In this document: positions 45,915 through 58,251 of the stretch, piece by piece
How positions within the stretch are numbered: position 1 is the first letter of the stretch
How the letters are laid out: each line of letters starts with the position of its first letter
NCBI GenBank assembly: GCA_963693085.1
Contig: OY856409.1
Location: 665,847,591 to 665,911,590, forward strand
DNA length: 64,000 bases
Reading direction: 5' to 3'
Source: Alisma plantago-aquatica
Taxonomy: Eukaryota > Streptophyta > Magnoliopsida > Alismatales > Alismataceae
Made by a program: the position numbers and the translations under genes
Notes under the pieces: model-generated
Databases searched by the model: none
What the model was told of the DNA's origin: nothing
What the model saw: only the letters and a program-made list of their open reading frames with translations

Positions 45915-47104
45915 TGTTAGGAATTGTAGTGGGTAAGTGACGATGCTCTGCAAGACTAAAGGCACAAGATTTAACGTGGAAAACTCTCCCCAAGACTAGG
46001 AGAGAAAAACCACGGGGCAATACCGACCAACAAGCACTATGTAATCTGAATTACAACTCACACTGCCCAGATTTAATTGCCCCTAAATCTGGGAGGCTCC
46101 CCCTGCCCGAGAACAAAGATAAGGAAGAACGGAATTACACCCAATGTGTACAAACCCTCCCTTTTTACTTTTTCTCCTCATGACACCACTGCCTCTGCTG
46201 GGACTTCTTGTTGTCGTTGCGACCATTGACCGGGTCGCCTCTTCTGCCGTTGTCGCGTCACCAATAGTGTGCCATCAACTGGTATGCGTCTTCCGCTGCT
46301 TGGATCCACCGTCGTAGTTGATGCACCACCTATGTGTCGCCGATTGATGTGCGTCCTCCAATGACTGGACAACCCGCCATCATTTCTGTAGCCACCGACT
46401 GATGAGCGTCTTCCTCTGCTCGGATCCGCTGCCGTAGTCGATGTAAATGTCACATCACCAACAAAGTACCACCAACTGATGTGCGTCCTCCGCTACTCAG
46501 ACCCACCTCCGTTGTCGATGCACTGCTGTTGTGTTGCCGACTGCCAACCGCTACTTTACCTCAAGACAAAGTCGTTGACCCTCTCTCATCCACAAGAAAG
46601 CTGCACTGTTGGTGCACCCAATGTACCACCAACTGTCCGCCGCTACTTTGCTTCGAGGCAAAGTCGCTGACTCTCTCTTACCACAAGAGAGCACCACCAG
46701 TTGTTATTGTTTTCTGGCTCTTCTACCACAGAAGGCACCAACAACCAACAACTGGTGGGATCACACACCAACCTGTGGGATGATCTCAATGGCCTCCCCG
46801 AGGGCCTCTATTTATAGGCCTCCATGCATGTGATTGCAACCAGGAATTCTAGTCCTAGTTCAAATCCTAGTCCAACTCCATGTTGCACATAGCCACCTTT
46901 TTTCTTCTTGGACTCGAGTCATATTAGGATTGACAACACAAAATACCAACTCCAATTAAATCCTAATCCAATTCTAAAGGTGCACATAAGGAGCCATCTT
47001 CTTTCCTTCTTGGATTTAACTTCCATTAGGATTGGAAACACAAACCAACTCCTAATAAGTCCAAATCCCAATAGGACATGGGCCGGAAACTTCTGATCCC
47101 AACA
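45915..47104 (-). repeat. 5' LTR of the non-autonomous element (1,190 bp)
   Basis: Matches 44096-45297. On the minus strand it begins TGTTGGGATCAG and ends CCTAACA. Confidence 0.93.
46809..46816 (-). promoter_or_regulatory. TATA box in the 5' LTR
   Basis: TATAAATA on the minus strand, followed by GAGGCC, about 290 bp into the 5' LTR. It is the likely promoter core for the element transcript. Confidence 0.6.
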
Positions 47105-47360
47105 CAATCCCCTATAATCCATGCACATTCTCCAAGAACCACCCAATTTCTTAACTAACAGTATAGGAGAAGATATGGACTATTACTGATTCTTATCAAT
47201 CCAGATTTGAGCTGATCCTCAACCTGTTTTTCTATCTCATCCTTCTGAAAATGTGGGTACTGGTATGGTCTCGTGGATACTGGTTTACTTCCCTCTAGTA
47301 ATGGAATATTATGATTGTGCAATCTCTTAGGTGGAAGACCCACTGGTTCTTTAAACACAT
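47105..47360 (-). pseudogene. Gypsy RT N-terminal part
   Basis: Minus strand: EPVGLPPKRLHNHNIPL, then STRPYQYPHFQKDEIEKQV, LKSGLIRISNSP and, after a stop, GSWRMCMDYRGL. This is the entry to RT, truncated at the insertion site. Confidence 0.88.
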
Positions 47361-47652
47361 CATGAATTCTTCCAAAAGTTGTGGTTACCCTTCTATTACA
47401 TTCTCTGGCTCTCTGCTCAATCCCTGGTCTTCTGCTTGAATCGCCATAAAATGAATCACTTCCACTGACTTATTCTTAACTCCTTAGCAAAGCAAGCTGC
47501 ATTGACCACTTCATTTTTTCCTCTCGAGTCCCCTTACTGTCACTGATACATTGTGGAATTTGAACCTCGACAACTGAATGTTGAAATCCCACCACACAAG
47601 GCTGACTTGACAGAACCATTTAACTCCCTGTCACATCCACCCAACTGAAGCA

Positions 47653-47853
47653 CTAAGAATTCCCCTTCATTAGTAAATCAGAAATTTTGAAGTCAACATC
47701 TGAGCATTTGCCCCTAGCCTTGATTTTTTCTCCATTGGACACGGTTACAATATACTCCTGATGCACATTAACCAACAGGGGTTCCTTCTTCACCATTCTG
47801 GTATCTAAGAAGTTGTGAGTACTTCCAGAATCTAATAAAGCCACTAGCTCCAT
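47653..47853 (-). pseudogene. Gypsy protease
   Basis: ALLDSGSTHNFLD with the catalytic DSG, followed by VSNGEKIKARGKC, as in gypsy aspartic proteases that process the polyprotein. It is flanked by stops; 47361-47652 links it to RT and is decayed. Confidence 0.85.
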
Positions 47854-47859
47854 CCCACA

Positions 47860-48900
47860 AATTCATACTTTCACCCTCATGATCTGTATAGAGTCCTCTC
47901 CTGTTAAAGCATGCAAGGAAATTCGTGGATTTTCATCAGGTTTTTCCCATTGTAATGACTTGTCCACTTCTGTCTCTTCATCATCGGATTCCACATCCTG
48001 GGTTATATAAAATTTACCCTTTGAACTTGCATTTATGGTCTCTGCTCCACTTCTCATTGCAACGAAAACAAAGGTTGTTTTGACGCCTATAACTCCTCAT
48101 ATCTGGACAATCTCTTTGAACCAGGGTTATTTGATTCTCCACTACCTTTAATATCAGTAGGTTTCTCATCCTTCCATTTCTCCTTCTTCCATGAGGTTCT
48201 TGTTAACTGTTTTTTCGCCAGGTACTTTTCTTCTTTAGCCAAAGCCAGACTTACAGCTTCTATCATAGATTTATGCCGATGTCCGATGACCCCTTACATG
48301 ACAATGAATCTTGTCCTTCAACCCACTGACAAAAGTTGCTACTCTGAAAGATTCATCCAACCCTGGAAGTTTATTGGATAAATTTTTTGATTTGGATAGA
48401 GTTCCTTACAAAATCTGTCTGGCATAACTTTCTCGCTGTGTCTTCATATTGATTACCGAATCTCACATGTAAATCGGACTCAAATTTACACCAAAAATAG
48501 ATAGAATAAGTGTCCAAAATCCAATTCCACCACTAAAGAGCTTCACTGACTAGGTAGTATGCGACTAGATCAATCTTCTCGAAATCAGAATCAATACCGT
48601 AAAAAAACTGGCGACTTAACTAATCCAATCGATACGGGGTGACTTCCTTTCATACTTACTAACTTCAGGTGTAGCTGCCTCCCAACTGCAGTTGGCTATC
48701 GCAAGTTCAAATCCCAACATCGGCGCAGTATTCATTTTTGAGAAAAAAAAAGGTGTAGCTGCCTCGGACCTTTTTTATCTGGATTCGATGTTGATGAACT
48801 GCTCTCGGGGTCACCTCTCGGCTGCTCCACTCGTTCCTTCTCTTTGCTTTCACCGTTTTTCTTCAGTTTTGCGCAAATGAAATCCAGCTTTTGATTGAAC
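47860..48900 (-). pseudogene. Gypsy gag, broken
   Basis: Across several frames: EFNQKLDFICAKLKK near 48900-48850, a capsid-like WWNWILDTYSIYFWCKFESD near 48530-48470, SNKLPGLDESFRVATFVSG and ALAKEEKYLAKKQLT. A zinc knuckle CFRCNEKWSRDHKC lies near 48075-48030, then an acidic linker. Gag packages element RNA. At least four frameshifts or stops are present. Confidence 0.8.
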
Positions 48901-49060
48901 TCCGACTTCATATCTAGACGGACTGTCTTCGTTGTGCCAGCATTCTCGGGGCATCAGCTGTCAACCACACAATTCAACGACTCCAGCAATGCACAAAGTT
49001 CTGCGCAAGACATCCAGGGATTTGCAGCTTCTTCTCCGGCCGGCGCCGTCGCTGGCGAAT

Positions 49061-49072
49061 GTTCTGATACCA
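49061..49072 (-). other. Gypsy primer-binding site
   Basis: TGGTATCAGAAC on the minus strand, 3 nt inside the 5' LTR. Confidence 0.8.
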
Positions 49073-49075
49073 ATT

Positions 49076-49417
49076 TGGAGCTACGCAGATTGTTGCGGAG
49101 CTTCCTTCCAACTGGAGAACCTGCAGGAGAAGCTCTTGTGGATATATTGGAAAGGGTCAGAGGTAGACGAGGGAGTTTGAGAAAGAGAGAGGCGGGAGGG
49201 TCACATAGAAAGGGGTTTTGTTATTCAGAGTTGAGAATATTCAAGTACAAAATAACCCTTTCAGTTGGGTCGACCCTGCTTTATGCACCCGACTACTATA
49301 GCCGCGCCCAACACAACCACATGGGTTTTACAACAGACTCCACATGTTAAGCTAACTTCTAACAGACTTAACTACTTATCGTCTGCTAACCTCAGTTCCA
49401 GCTAACACACTGTAACA
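49076..49417 (-). repeat. Gypsy 5' LTR
   Basis: Matches 39266-39617. The minus-strand start is probably TGTTACAGTG. Confidence 0.85.
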
Positions 49418-52400
49418 GTACTATTTGCTCTTGACGTTTTGCCAAACGGTGCCGCATCATCAACGTGTTTCTTACTTCCTCAGCAGATGCTCAACAAACC
49501 CCCTTGCATCGCTCACCATCACCTCGACCTGTGCTGCTATTAGCAAGGCCCCTTTAATTTAGATTCTGACTGAGGTTTGATACTTTTCCTACCTAGAACA
49601 ACCTGCATGTTCATCTAGATATGGATTATGCCTTAAGAAAAGAACAATGCTTGCTAAGAAAGGATATGGACGAGAAACTTTTGATATGTTTTAGTTTTGT
49701 TTGCTAAACTTGATTATATTCATATATTATATAGGAAAACTCTTGCATGTAATTAATTTGACGGTAAAGGAAGTACATATAACATGAACACATATTTCAA
49801 TTAATTAACTAGCTAACCAACTGTTTGAGTAATCTTGTTCTAAAGTTTAGTTATGTGCTTGGTATTCTTTTATAAGTCCATGGTAATTATTCCCCTCTGA
49901 ATTTTTTGCAAACACATTACAGAAGGAACACACCATTAGTGCAATCTTCCCTCTGCTGATTTTATTTGAACATGATGTCATTCGGTTTCAAAAAGTCTGA
50001 TTTCTTGTAATCTTCCAATCTTCCTGCTACGATTATAAAGTATATTCTTAGCATTCCCCTTCATTGTACGATTTTTAAGCCATTCACGGATTATATTCTG
50101 GGTATAGAATGTCTTCACTCATAATTGTTGGGAAATGAATTATAGACCATATAACTTGAGTTGAAGAAAACGGAATGTAATAAAAGAAACATCATTTGGT
50201 AATGCTTTTTTCTCGTCCGATTTGGTAATGCTTTTTCTTAAAACCGAACATTAATAATGTATATATCTTTCCATTTTGGATACTGATTCTTTTCAAATTA
50301 CTAGTGAACGCACACATGCACATGCACGTGACCTATAAAATTTGTTGGAAATGTGCGGGGAGAGGACTCGTCCATGAAAACGTCTAAAAGATATTTGTGT
50401 TGGTTGTTTGAAAGGAGAGAATCAACGAACCGTTTCCGTGAGATGGAGAGAGAAATATAAAATTAAAAATAATAAAAGTTAATAGGAGAGAGTGAGAATA
50501 AATATTTGTATGAGCAAAATTCCTTAAAAGGAGAGAAGAGAGTGAATCAAGAAGAACGCAACATCAAACTCGCTCTTTTTATAGTAGTATAGACAAGGAT
50601 ATTTTGTAACCCAAAATCGGTAAGTCTCCTCTGCTATCTAGTGTTGCTACTGTAAGAAGACCTTTCTCGCTCTTTTAATCTGGCCAATAGCATTCTTCTT
50701 CGATGTCCAAGAAGGATCCTTCCCAAGCTATAACAATGCACAAAAACAAGTCCTAGTTAGTGTACAGAGTTGACGTTTAGGAGAAATTTATTCCCTTATT
50801 GTTGTATGTGATTTGATGTATAAGAAGAAACTCTGTTCAGCCTAGACTTTCCAAATCAATCAAGGTATGTGAGATATACCTTTGGTTTGCTTGTAATGTT
50901 ATGGAGGAATGGGGAACTCCTTTGACTCTGTTTTCTAAATGATTCTATCTTCTCATTATGTATACTTTCCTTGGAATACCTTGTGAAATTGTACATGTTA
51001 ATAAAGTATCAGTTGCAAAATCATTTTAGTTCATTGGTCAACCTGTATTGTTGGTCATGTCAAAATGTACAGAATACAACATAATAGCTTCCTTTCGAAT
51101 GGTAACGATGCTAATGCTAGTATATAAAAATGAAAAATGCTTGCTTTTCTAACCTCTGTTCTCAAGCCACTAGTTTGAACCTGATATTTTATTGGCTTCA
51201 TGATTAAATAAACAATACAATTATTACATGGGGTTATATGAATATGTGACGTTAATGTGTTGTACGTAATAAGTTGTTAACAACTGGATACGAGCAGTTA
51301 GATCCTTTACGCATATGATGTATATCTTCAAAACAATTTTGGATAAACCATATTCACCAATAAAGAAGATTTTGTATTTACTACTGGATGGAAATCCCAT
51401 ACGATTCAGATTCAATTGAAAAGATTGAACTCTAAAAAAATAGTGAGAAGTTTTTCTTGTGCATAGTTAATTCTATTGACTTAGCTTTGTTTGACAAAGC
51501 AATGTCGGTTGTTCGGGAAAAATTAAATGTGCCAGCCGAAAGGTCAGCTTACAATCACGGTTACCAAATACTAGATTGACCATCTCTCACTATTTATATT
51601 GTTTTTCATTTAATGCAGTGATTAATAATGTATGCCATTATTTTACAGGAGATAAATCACAAGTTGATTCCATCTCACTGTATCAGAGTGATGGTAGCTT
51701 CAAACGCTTTGCGAAACGCTATGTTCGTCTAACCTCATTATTAACTTTATTGGTTCAGATTTTTTTTTACATGGATTTCTAAATGACTTGCATTGAATGA
51801 TATTTTAATGAAATCGAGGTGGTTGCATTGGGCTTAACTTTCTACTGTTTGTTTGTGTGCTCGACTTTTTTTCTGCCACACCTTGCATGATCTACCCGTC
51901 TCCGTTTTACCATTTTTTGGTGATCATGTTTGCATTTTTGTCATTGCATTGGGATGAACATCGCTTTCTCACAATTCTCTCCTATGCTACATTCTTTTAT
52001 TAAAATAATAAAGCTTTGCTTCATTTGTTTCCTCGTTAGATTTTTAGTTGGGGGATGTGAGGATAGTGAAGAAACACATATCCTTGTAAGGTCTATAGAT
52101 TATTAATAAGATATTTAGTATCATCTATGAAATTTGTTTCCTTTGTTAAACCGTTTATGAACCGTTGATAATTTAAAAATAAAATAAAATATAATGAGTA
52201 GCATCTAAAATAAAAATGTAGAAGGATCCTAAGTGGTTGACAATTAAATAAATTGATTGAGTGCATGCAAGTCTATGTTGTTTTGTGATTTATTTCTACA
52301 ACAGGTATAGAATGATTGTGAAGCATGTATTTGGGTAGATTGAAAGTTAGAAGTGTGAATGATGTATGTTAGTCTTCTCTATCTATTATTCAGACATCTA

Positions 52401-52767
52401 GTTCTTCTCACATTCAATGTTTATTATAATTGAGGAAACTTCATCCTTCTTTCTATTTTAGAGTTTTCTCCTTATTATCACCTTGAGCTACTATCATAGT
52501 CCTAACTACAACTACATTGTTTAAAGTAGACCCTTTGTAGGACCCCTACATAATATATGTTGGTCTCCTTTTGAGGTTGATTTCATATGAAGACCTTCGT
52601 ATGGATATGCATGCGTATCTATTTCAAATAATTCTTTGGATAACTTGACCCATATCAGTCGTATTTTAATACGGTAATCACTTTTTCTTAATAATTCTCA
52701 CTTAGATTCGATTATTGTTTCTCTTATTGAACCAATTTCTTATGAATTCTTCTTAAACACACTAAAA
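49418..52767. other. AT-rich spacer, no gene recognised
   Basis: No retroelement motif or convincing long frame. A short plus-strand frame at about 51649-51780, preceded by an acceptor-like TTTTACAG, could be a relic exon, but nothing else supports it. Confidence 0.4.
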
Positions 52768-52842
52768 AGGATCATCATCATCATCATCTAAGCCTCAATC
52801 CCAATCATGTTGGGGTCGGCTACATGGATCCTTCTTTTCAAG
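52768..52842 (-). repeat. SINE 3' end with trinucleotide tail
   Basis: The minus strand reads GGATCCATGTAGCCGACCCC, then AACATGATTGGGATTGAGGC and a (GAT)n tail. This resembles the 3' end of a widespread plant SINE that usually ends in a GTT-type tail. The 5' head is not recognisable. Confidence 0.5.
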
Positions 52843-52876
52843 TCAGCTCTGTGATGGGTCATACTATGATCAGAAC

Positions 52877-53048
52877 AATATGACATCAATTTGTTAAAGA
52901 ATTTCATGAATATATCTAAAACAAGTTAGCACTTAAATATACTATTCATCATTTTTGAAACACATTGAAAATGATGAATAACTTAATTAAGTGTTAACTT
53001 ATTTTGATATATATTCATGAAATTCTTCCAAGAAATTGATGTCATATT
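52877..53048. repeat. 172-bp hairpin (foldback)
   Basis: The outer arms (52877-52935 and 52986-53048) are about 90 percent complementary. The inner arms (52943-52955 TATTCATCATTTT and 52968-52980) are perfect, with a 12-nt loop. It could be a small foldback/MITE or a source of a hairpin RNA. No clear target duplication. Confidence 0.8.
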
Positions 53049-53185
53049 TTTCCTAAAATGTAATAATGTTTCACGTCTAATCCAAATTTGAAGAACAAAT
53101 TCAATGCTTTATAAGATCACACGAAGATACATGACATGATACATCAAACTCATGATCTCACATTCATATCTTAAGTCACAACTCA

Positions 53186-53262
53186 CAATAGACAAGATAG
53201 ACTCACAACACGAGTCATACGATAACATTCCAAACAATAGACAAGATAGACTCACAACACGA
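53186..53262 (+). repeat. 28-bp direct duplication
   Basis: CAATAGACAAGATAGACTCA followed by CAACACGA occurs at 53186-53213 and 53235-53262. Confidence 0.85.
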
Positions 53263-55618
53263 ATTAAATACCTCAAATGGTAGTTTCTTAGTTCATAAAA
53301 AAGTACAACTAGAGTAAAATAGAAAAGTCATGATTTCTTCATCATGATTCATGATTCATCAATCATCATGTGCATGTCATGGCTTCATCCATTAAATTAT
53401 CATCATTGGAGCTACTAATTGGATAATCAAAAGAATCATTCATGTAAGGAATCTCAACACTACCCCCAATAATCATCAACAATCTTTATCCTCAATTCAA
53501 ACTAATATTTGTTTAGGGTTGTTTATTACCATAGAGGGTCATGTTGAATGCCTCATTTTTTCATTCTATCTTTGGTAGGGATCTTACCAATAAGATCCAT
53601 ATATGTCATAGTGCTTTGCTTGGGTGTGTGTCCTTTGAACGAGATCACATGGAACAAGAAATATGTTTACTAATACACAGACCCAAGGTCTTTTGTTGTG
53701 AATAAGGAGGGTCCATGTCCCAAGAACATTGCATGAGTAGAGGTGACTGTCCTCATCCCACTAGTTATTCATTTTCCTCCAAACTCTAGAGTAATGAACA
53801 ATGTTGGAATTTGACCTGCCTCTACCCCCATATCTACATGCATCTGGTCAGTCCATACGTCATAGGTTAGCCAAATAAATTGGCCGATTATTTCAATATT
53901 ACATATGCATGGAATATCACTAGTGTCCATAATGTTGAGTCTATCGATATATGTAAGAAGCAAAACTCCTAACCCGAGAAATATCGTGGTGCTTGCTGCC
54001 CTATATGAAGCTCATTGTGAGTTTCCTAATGTGTTTGACAATGGGATTGGGTAGATCATAGAGACCCCCCAAAACCTCACTATGATCTGTATGAATGCTT
54101 GACAAAACTAACTTACCTGCTATGAGGTGTGTACCATGTCCCTCTGTCCAATTTGGCTATGATCTTGTATAAACACATATGGTAGTCTTTGGAGAAGTTT
54201 TTTCCCCTGAGATAGGGAACCTCAAGTAGTGTGTGGAGAAAAGGATCTTTGGAGGTCTAGACCCTCAATCTTCTCGTCCTACCATCACATGACTTTGATA
54301 CGTAAATTTTACTTTTTACGTAACTCATATGCAACCTAGTGAGTTACATAACTTGCAAGGCATATTCAGTTTATGTATTTTTAAATATGTTACAATTTCA
54401 ACTAATATCCATTTAGATATGTGCATTAATGTTCATGAATTATGGGTATTATTAGATGTATTGATTAAATATATGCCATAACGATTTATTTGATTTTTTA
54501 TTAGATGGGAAGTATACTTATATATTTATTGTCATACTTTACCCCTAGGTTCATTAACTTATAGTGTTTATATTCTATTTATCACATTCTTCCATATAAT
54601 TTCTCTTTTTGTATTACATATGTCATATTATTCATATAAGTATGTCAAATTAAGCTTAGGGTTAGGTTTTTCTCCTAATTACATTTTATATCTCCAACTA
54701 GGTACATAAAGGGGTTAATTAATTGATTCTAAAGAGCATCTTGATGATATTTGGTTAATATTATTCACTAATCATTTCATTTCTTATTAATTTATTTAAT
54801 TAGGGTTCTCATGAGTAGTTATTCTAGGTTTCAGTATGTTATAAAGTTTGCCCAACTTACTCATCACTCTTTTGAGTTCCACTAGTCTACTAGTGAGCCC
54901 TACTGAAACAATAGGTTGTTGTTTGTAAAGATCAAGTGGGATTTCATCTTTGTGCCAAAAATCCCAAAGGATTTGATCTTATTGTTGTCTTCGACATACT
55001 AAATTATTTGAATGTGCTTTTCGTGGATCTTGTGAAAATGAGAGCAAGAAGAGGTTCCCTTGTGGATCATACTTAGGCCCATTTACGTAATAAACACAAT
55101 AACCTATAACTGATAACAATTACAATGATTAATACATCAACAACTATGGTTGTTCTCTTTCCAATATTGTGTTATTTCTGCTGCTCTTTTTCTTTTTGCA
55201 AAAAAGGGAATGATTTATAAATGATCTTCATCCATCTTTGGAACACATTAAAGATACAAGGATATCGTTTTTTCCAATTTGTCATTTTGTTATCTCATCC
55301 ATATTTTTTTGTCTTCCAAGTAAGTTTTGAAATATGAGGCTTGGTCAAGGTAGGAAATAATCCCCCCCAATAACTATAGGACATCATGAGTTTTTTATAT
55401 GTTATCTAAGGCTATGCATTAAACAACTAATGATTATAAGTGTTCTTATCATTAACTATATCTATTGAACACTTGATGCTATGCATATTAAAAAAGTAAT
55501 GCATGAGGCACTCTACCCATATAATTTTCCAGTTTCAATAACCATTACATAGGAAGAACATTCACAAACATAGATACAAACACGTACATGATTTTACAAA
55601 ATTTAGGATATGCACACA
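53263..55618. other. AT-rich spacer, no gene recognised
   Basis: A minus-strand frame at 53963-53769 (64 codons) looks protein-like in composition but I do not recognise it. The rest is AT-rich without structure that I can name. Confidence 0.35.
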
Positions 55619-55684
55619 ACAACACACACAAGCACCCACGCACGCATGCACACACATGTATATATATATATGTATATGTATATA

Positions 55685-55725
<41 letters not shown>
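55619..55725. repeat. CA / TA / TATATG microsatellite
   Basis: A run of CACACA and CACG steps passes into (TATATG)n and (TA)n. Confidence 0.95.
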
Positions 55726-55728
<3 letters not shown>

Positions 55729-56924
55729 ATGTTCATCCTATTATAGAAACTAAATTATGGAGTTTGTATTTCATTTACTTAAAAGACATGCAATCATCCA
55801 TAAAACACATCCATATAGAAAATAAACATCTCCTACAACAAACATGACCTAGTTATATTCATAAATTAGTGTGAACACGTTCATGTGCATGCTTGCGATA
55901 AATCAATGGAAACTGCCAACTTAAATCATAAAGAAATGATTTTTGGACAGTAAACAGACAATGATTAGATCAATGCAACATAGAATGATATTAAAAGATA
56001 CAACAAACATTACAGATTCATATATCACACTTGAAGCAACAACGACAATTATTTTCAACATTATAACAAAATAGAAGAAAAAGATGAATAAGAAAAACTA
56101 GGCATAGATCGGTGAAGGAGAAGGACCACTATAATAAAATAATGATAATCTAGAGTGAAATTGGGGATAAGGGGGAGAAGACATCAGTGAGAACGAAGAA
56201 AGAGTGGGGAGGCGAAAAGTCTGACTGAACACATTTAGTTTGAAGGAGAGGGAATAATTGGAAGAAAAGGATGGGGAGGAGGCATCGATACAGGTGGAGA
56301 GAAATTGAGAGGGACGAATCAGGAAGAATTGAAATGGAGAGTGAAATGTTGGTACTAAATTGGACCCATATATGGCTGGACTGGGCTGACTGTGTCCATG
56401 TCGTGTCAACAAAAAAACTTTAAAAAGAAGTTGGACACGCCCGGGCTGTGTCCACCCATGTCTGATCGTGTCCACAACGTTTCTACGTCCGACACGTGTC
56501 TGACACAACCATGTGACCTCTAGGGAAGTGCTTGTGCTTCCTAGGCAATGGCATTCAATTTGAAAGGAAGTTTTATATGAATTCTTCATGACTAGTTACT
56601 TCCAACTAAAGTGTAAGAGCTAGTGAAAGGTATATCCTTAATGCATATATTAAATGTAGTCAACATTAGAGAATGCCTCGACCTTTGAATTGTTTTTATT
56701 TGTGAGTTTTATTCCAAACCAAAATGTACTTTAAATAGTTCAAGATTTTATAAGGCAACTAGGCGTTAGGTGTTTCTTAAGTGGGACCTAGGCAGACACC
56801 CATGAATTTCTAGGCATTTTGTTGTTTTATATATAATGCATATTTTTTGACATGTACATTCATAATTTCATATCTACAAATATTAAATAATGACATTATT
56901 ACATAGTATAACATAGAATTTAGG
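55726..56924. other. Spacer, no gene recognised
   Basis: Contains a purine-rich segment (56100-56350) and a GTGTCC/GACACG-rich stretch (56390-56510). A 163-codon minus-strand frame (56589-56098) runs through the biased sequence and lacks any recognisable domain. Confidence 0.35.
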
Positions 56925-57615
56925 CTAAATCACACCTCACATGACCTAAACTAGAACTGGTCTATCATGATTTGAACTCATTTGATCTGAATTTGATTTA
57001 ATTTGACCTAATTTGCCCTAACTTAAACCTAATTTTCTATACCATGACCTAATGAGACCCAATTTCCCTACTTTTCCCTACATTGACCTAAATGAGACAA
57101 TATTTGTCCAAATCAGACCTAATATTCACAAGTTAGGACTATTTCCCTCAAGCCATACTTGTTTTCCCTGAATAAGAACTAGCATGCCCAAATTTGACAT
57201 GATTTGGCCTTAATCAAACCTAATTTTGCATAATATTATCCAATCAAATCAAACTTCCCATAATATTCCCTATGTTGGCCTAAACAAGACCTATTTTGTT
57301 CAAATAAGACCTAATGTCCTTCCACTACATCAAAATTCTTTTCCCCAAATTAGATCTAGTATCCCCAAATTATCATAATTGGGCCTAAAATAAAACCTAA
57401 TGGCCTAACTACCCCTAAATTTCCCTATATTGACCTGAATGAGGCCTAACATGGCCTAATCAGACACAATTCCCTAAAACTAGACTTATTTCTCCCAAAT
57501 CAAGCTTGTTTTCCCTCAAATCATCTAATTTACCCTAATTGACTTGATTTGGGATAAATCAGACCCATTTCAACCATAAATGATTCCAATCCAAACCTAA
57601 CTTATTCTAAAATTG
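56925..57615 (+). repeat. Degenerate CCTAA-type repeats
   Basis: Scattered units such as GACCTAATTTGCCCTAA, AATCAGACCTAATTT and TTCCCTACATTGACCTAA recur every 20-40 bp. This is a highly degenerate minisatellite, not a telomere array. Confidence 0.6.
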
Positions 57616-57779
57616 CCGTTAAATGTTTTCATTTGGGCCTAAAAGGCTTTAGGTGGCTAAGTACGTGACCTAAGGGGCTAGGTTACCAATTTGAGATGGA
57701 TTGCATAGAGTGTAGAGCACCTAGGCAAGCCTAGGAGGGTTTCCTGATAACTAAGAATAGATTTGCAAGTGTTTTACAT

Positions 57780-58245
57780 AAGTTGGAAGAAGATGGAGAA
57801 ATAAAGGAAGGATTTATTGGAACAAGATTAGGATGAGAGTGGGGGTAGGTTGAAAATGGAATAATTGGGTTGTTTTAGGGAGGGAGAGGAATCGTAAGAA
57901 GAGAAAAAGCAAATGGAGATAGAAGAAATGGAAAGGAAACATGGAATGTGAGTAGTAGTATGGGAGGAAACTAAACATAAGAATGGGGAAGGGAACCAAA
58001 ATAAGGGAAGAATTTGACAACGGTAATGGAGGGGGAGGAGTTGAAGAAAAGTTATGAAGTGAGGAAGTAATTTAAGAATGATAATGGAGGGGGGATATGC
58101 AATAATTGATGGGAGGGGAGGAGGAATAGCAAAGTGGGGGGGGGGGTAGAATCAATGTGGGAAAGAGGAAATATTTACGTAGGAAAATAAGGAGGAAGTG
58201 GAGAGAAGGAAGAGAATCACAAAGAGGATGTGGAGACGAGAAGAA
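57780..58245. repeat. Purine-rich low-complexity stretch
   Basis: GGGAGG/GAAGAA-rich over about 460 bp, including a G-run at 58136-58146. Frames on the opposite strand are Phe/Leu/Ser-rich by composition only. Confidence 0.7.
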
Positions 58246-58251
58246 CATACA

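Larger units (their letters stand above)
44096..47104 (-). mobile_element. Non-autonomous LTR element (3.0 kb) inserted in gypsy RT
   Basis: LTRs at 45915-47104 (5') and 44096-45297 (3'), each TG...CA, flank 617 bp with a tRNA-iMet primer site and a PPT but no retroelement protein motif. The target duplication is CAATC (44091-44095 and 47105-47109). The gypsy RT reading is cut exactly between the CMDYRGL and ITVPDKF segments. The LTR pair is about 97 percent identical by eye. PPT style (GGAGGGGGAGAT) suggests a copia-derived element. Confidence 0.92.
39266..49417 (-). mobile_element. Decayed Ty3/gypsy element, minus strand, carrying four later insertions
   Basis: Direct repeats at 39266-39617 and 49076-49417 act as LTRs, with a primer site inside the right one and a PPT inside the left one. 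Gag, protease, RT, RNase H, integrase and C-terminal segments follow in order on the minus strand. They are separated by a 3.0-kb non-autonomous element, a partial solo LTR, a copia fragment and a TRIM. The coding parts are full of stops. No clean target duplication is seen. Confidence 0.88.

Noticed and set aside
44325..46833. Several open frames of 60-125 codons inside the 1.2-kb LTRs
   Set aside because: Same frames in both LTRs, overlapping on both strands and without motifs.
52877..53048. microRNA gene
   Set aside because: The hairpin is convincing, but without small-RNA data or a known mature sequence it cannot be called a miRNA.
56098..56589. 163-codon minus-strand frame
   Set aside because: Follows a purine-rich strand bias; no domain, and no promoter or splice support.
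56925..57615. Interstitial telomere array
   Set aside because: CCTAA occurs, but not as uniform CCCTAAA heptamers.
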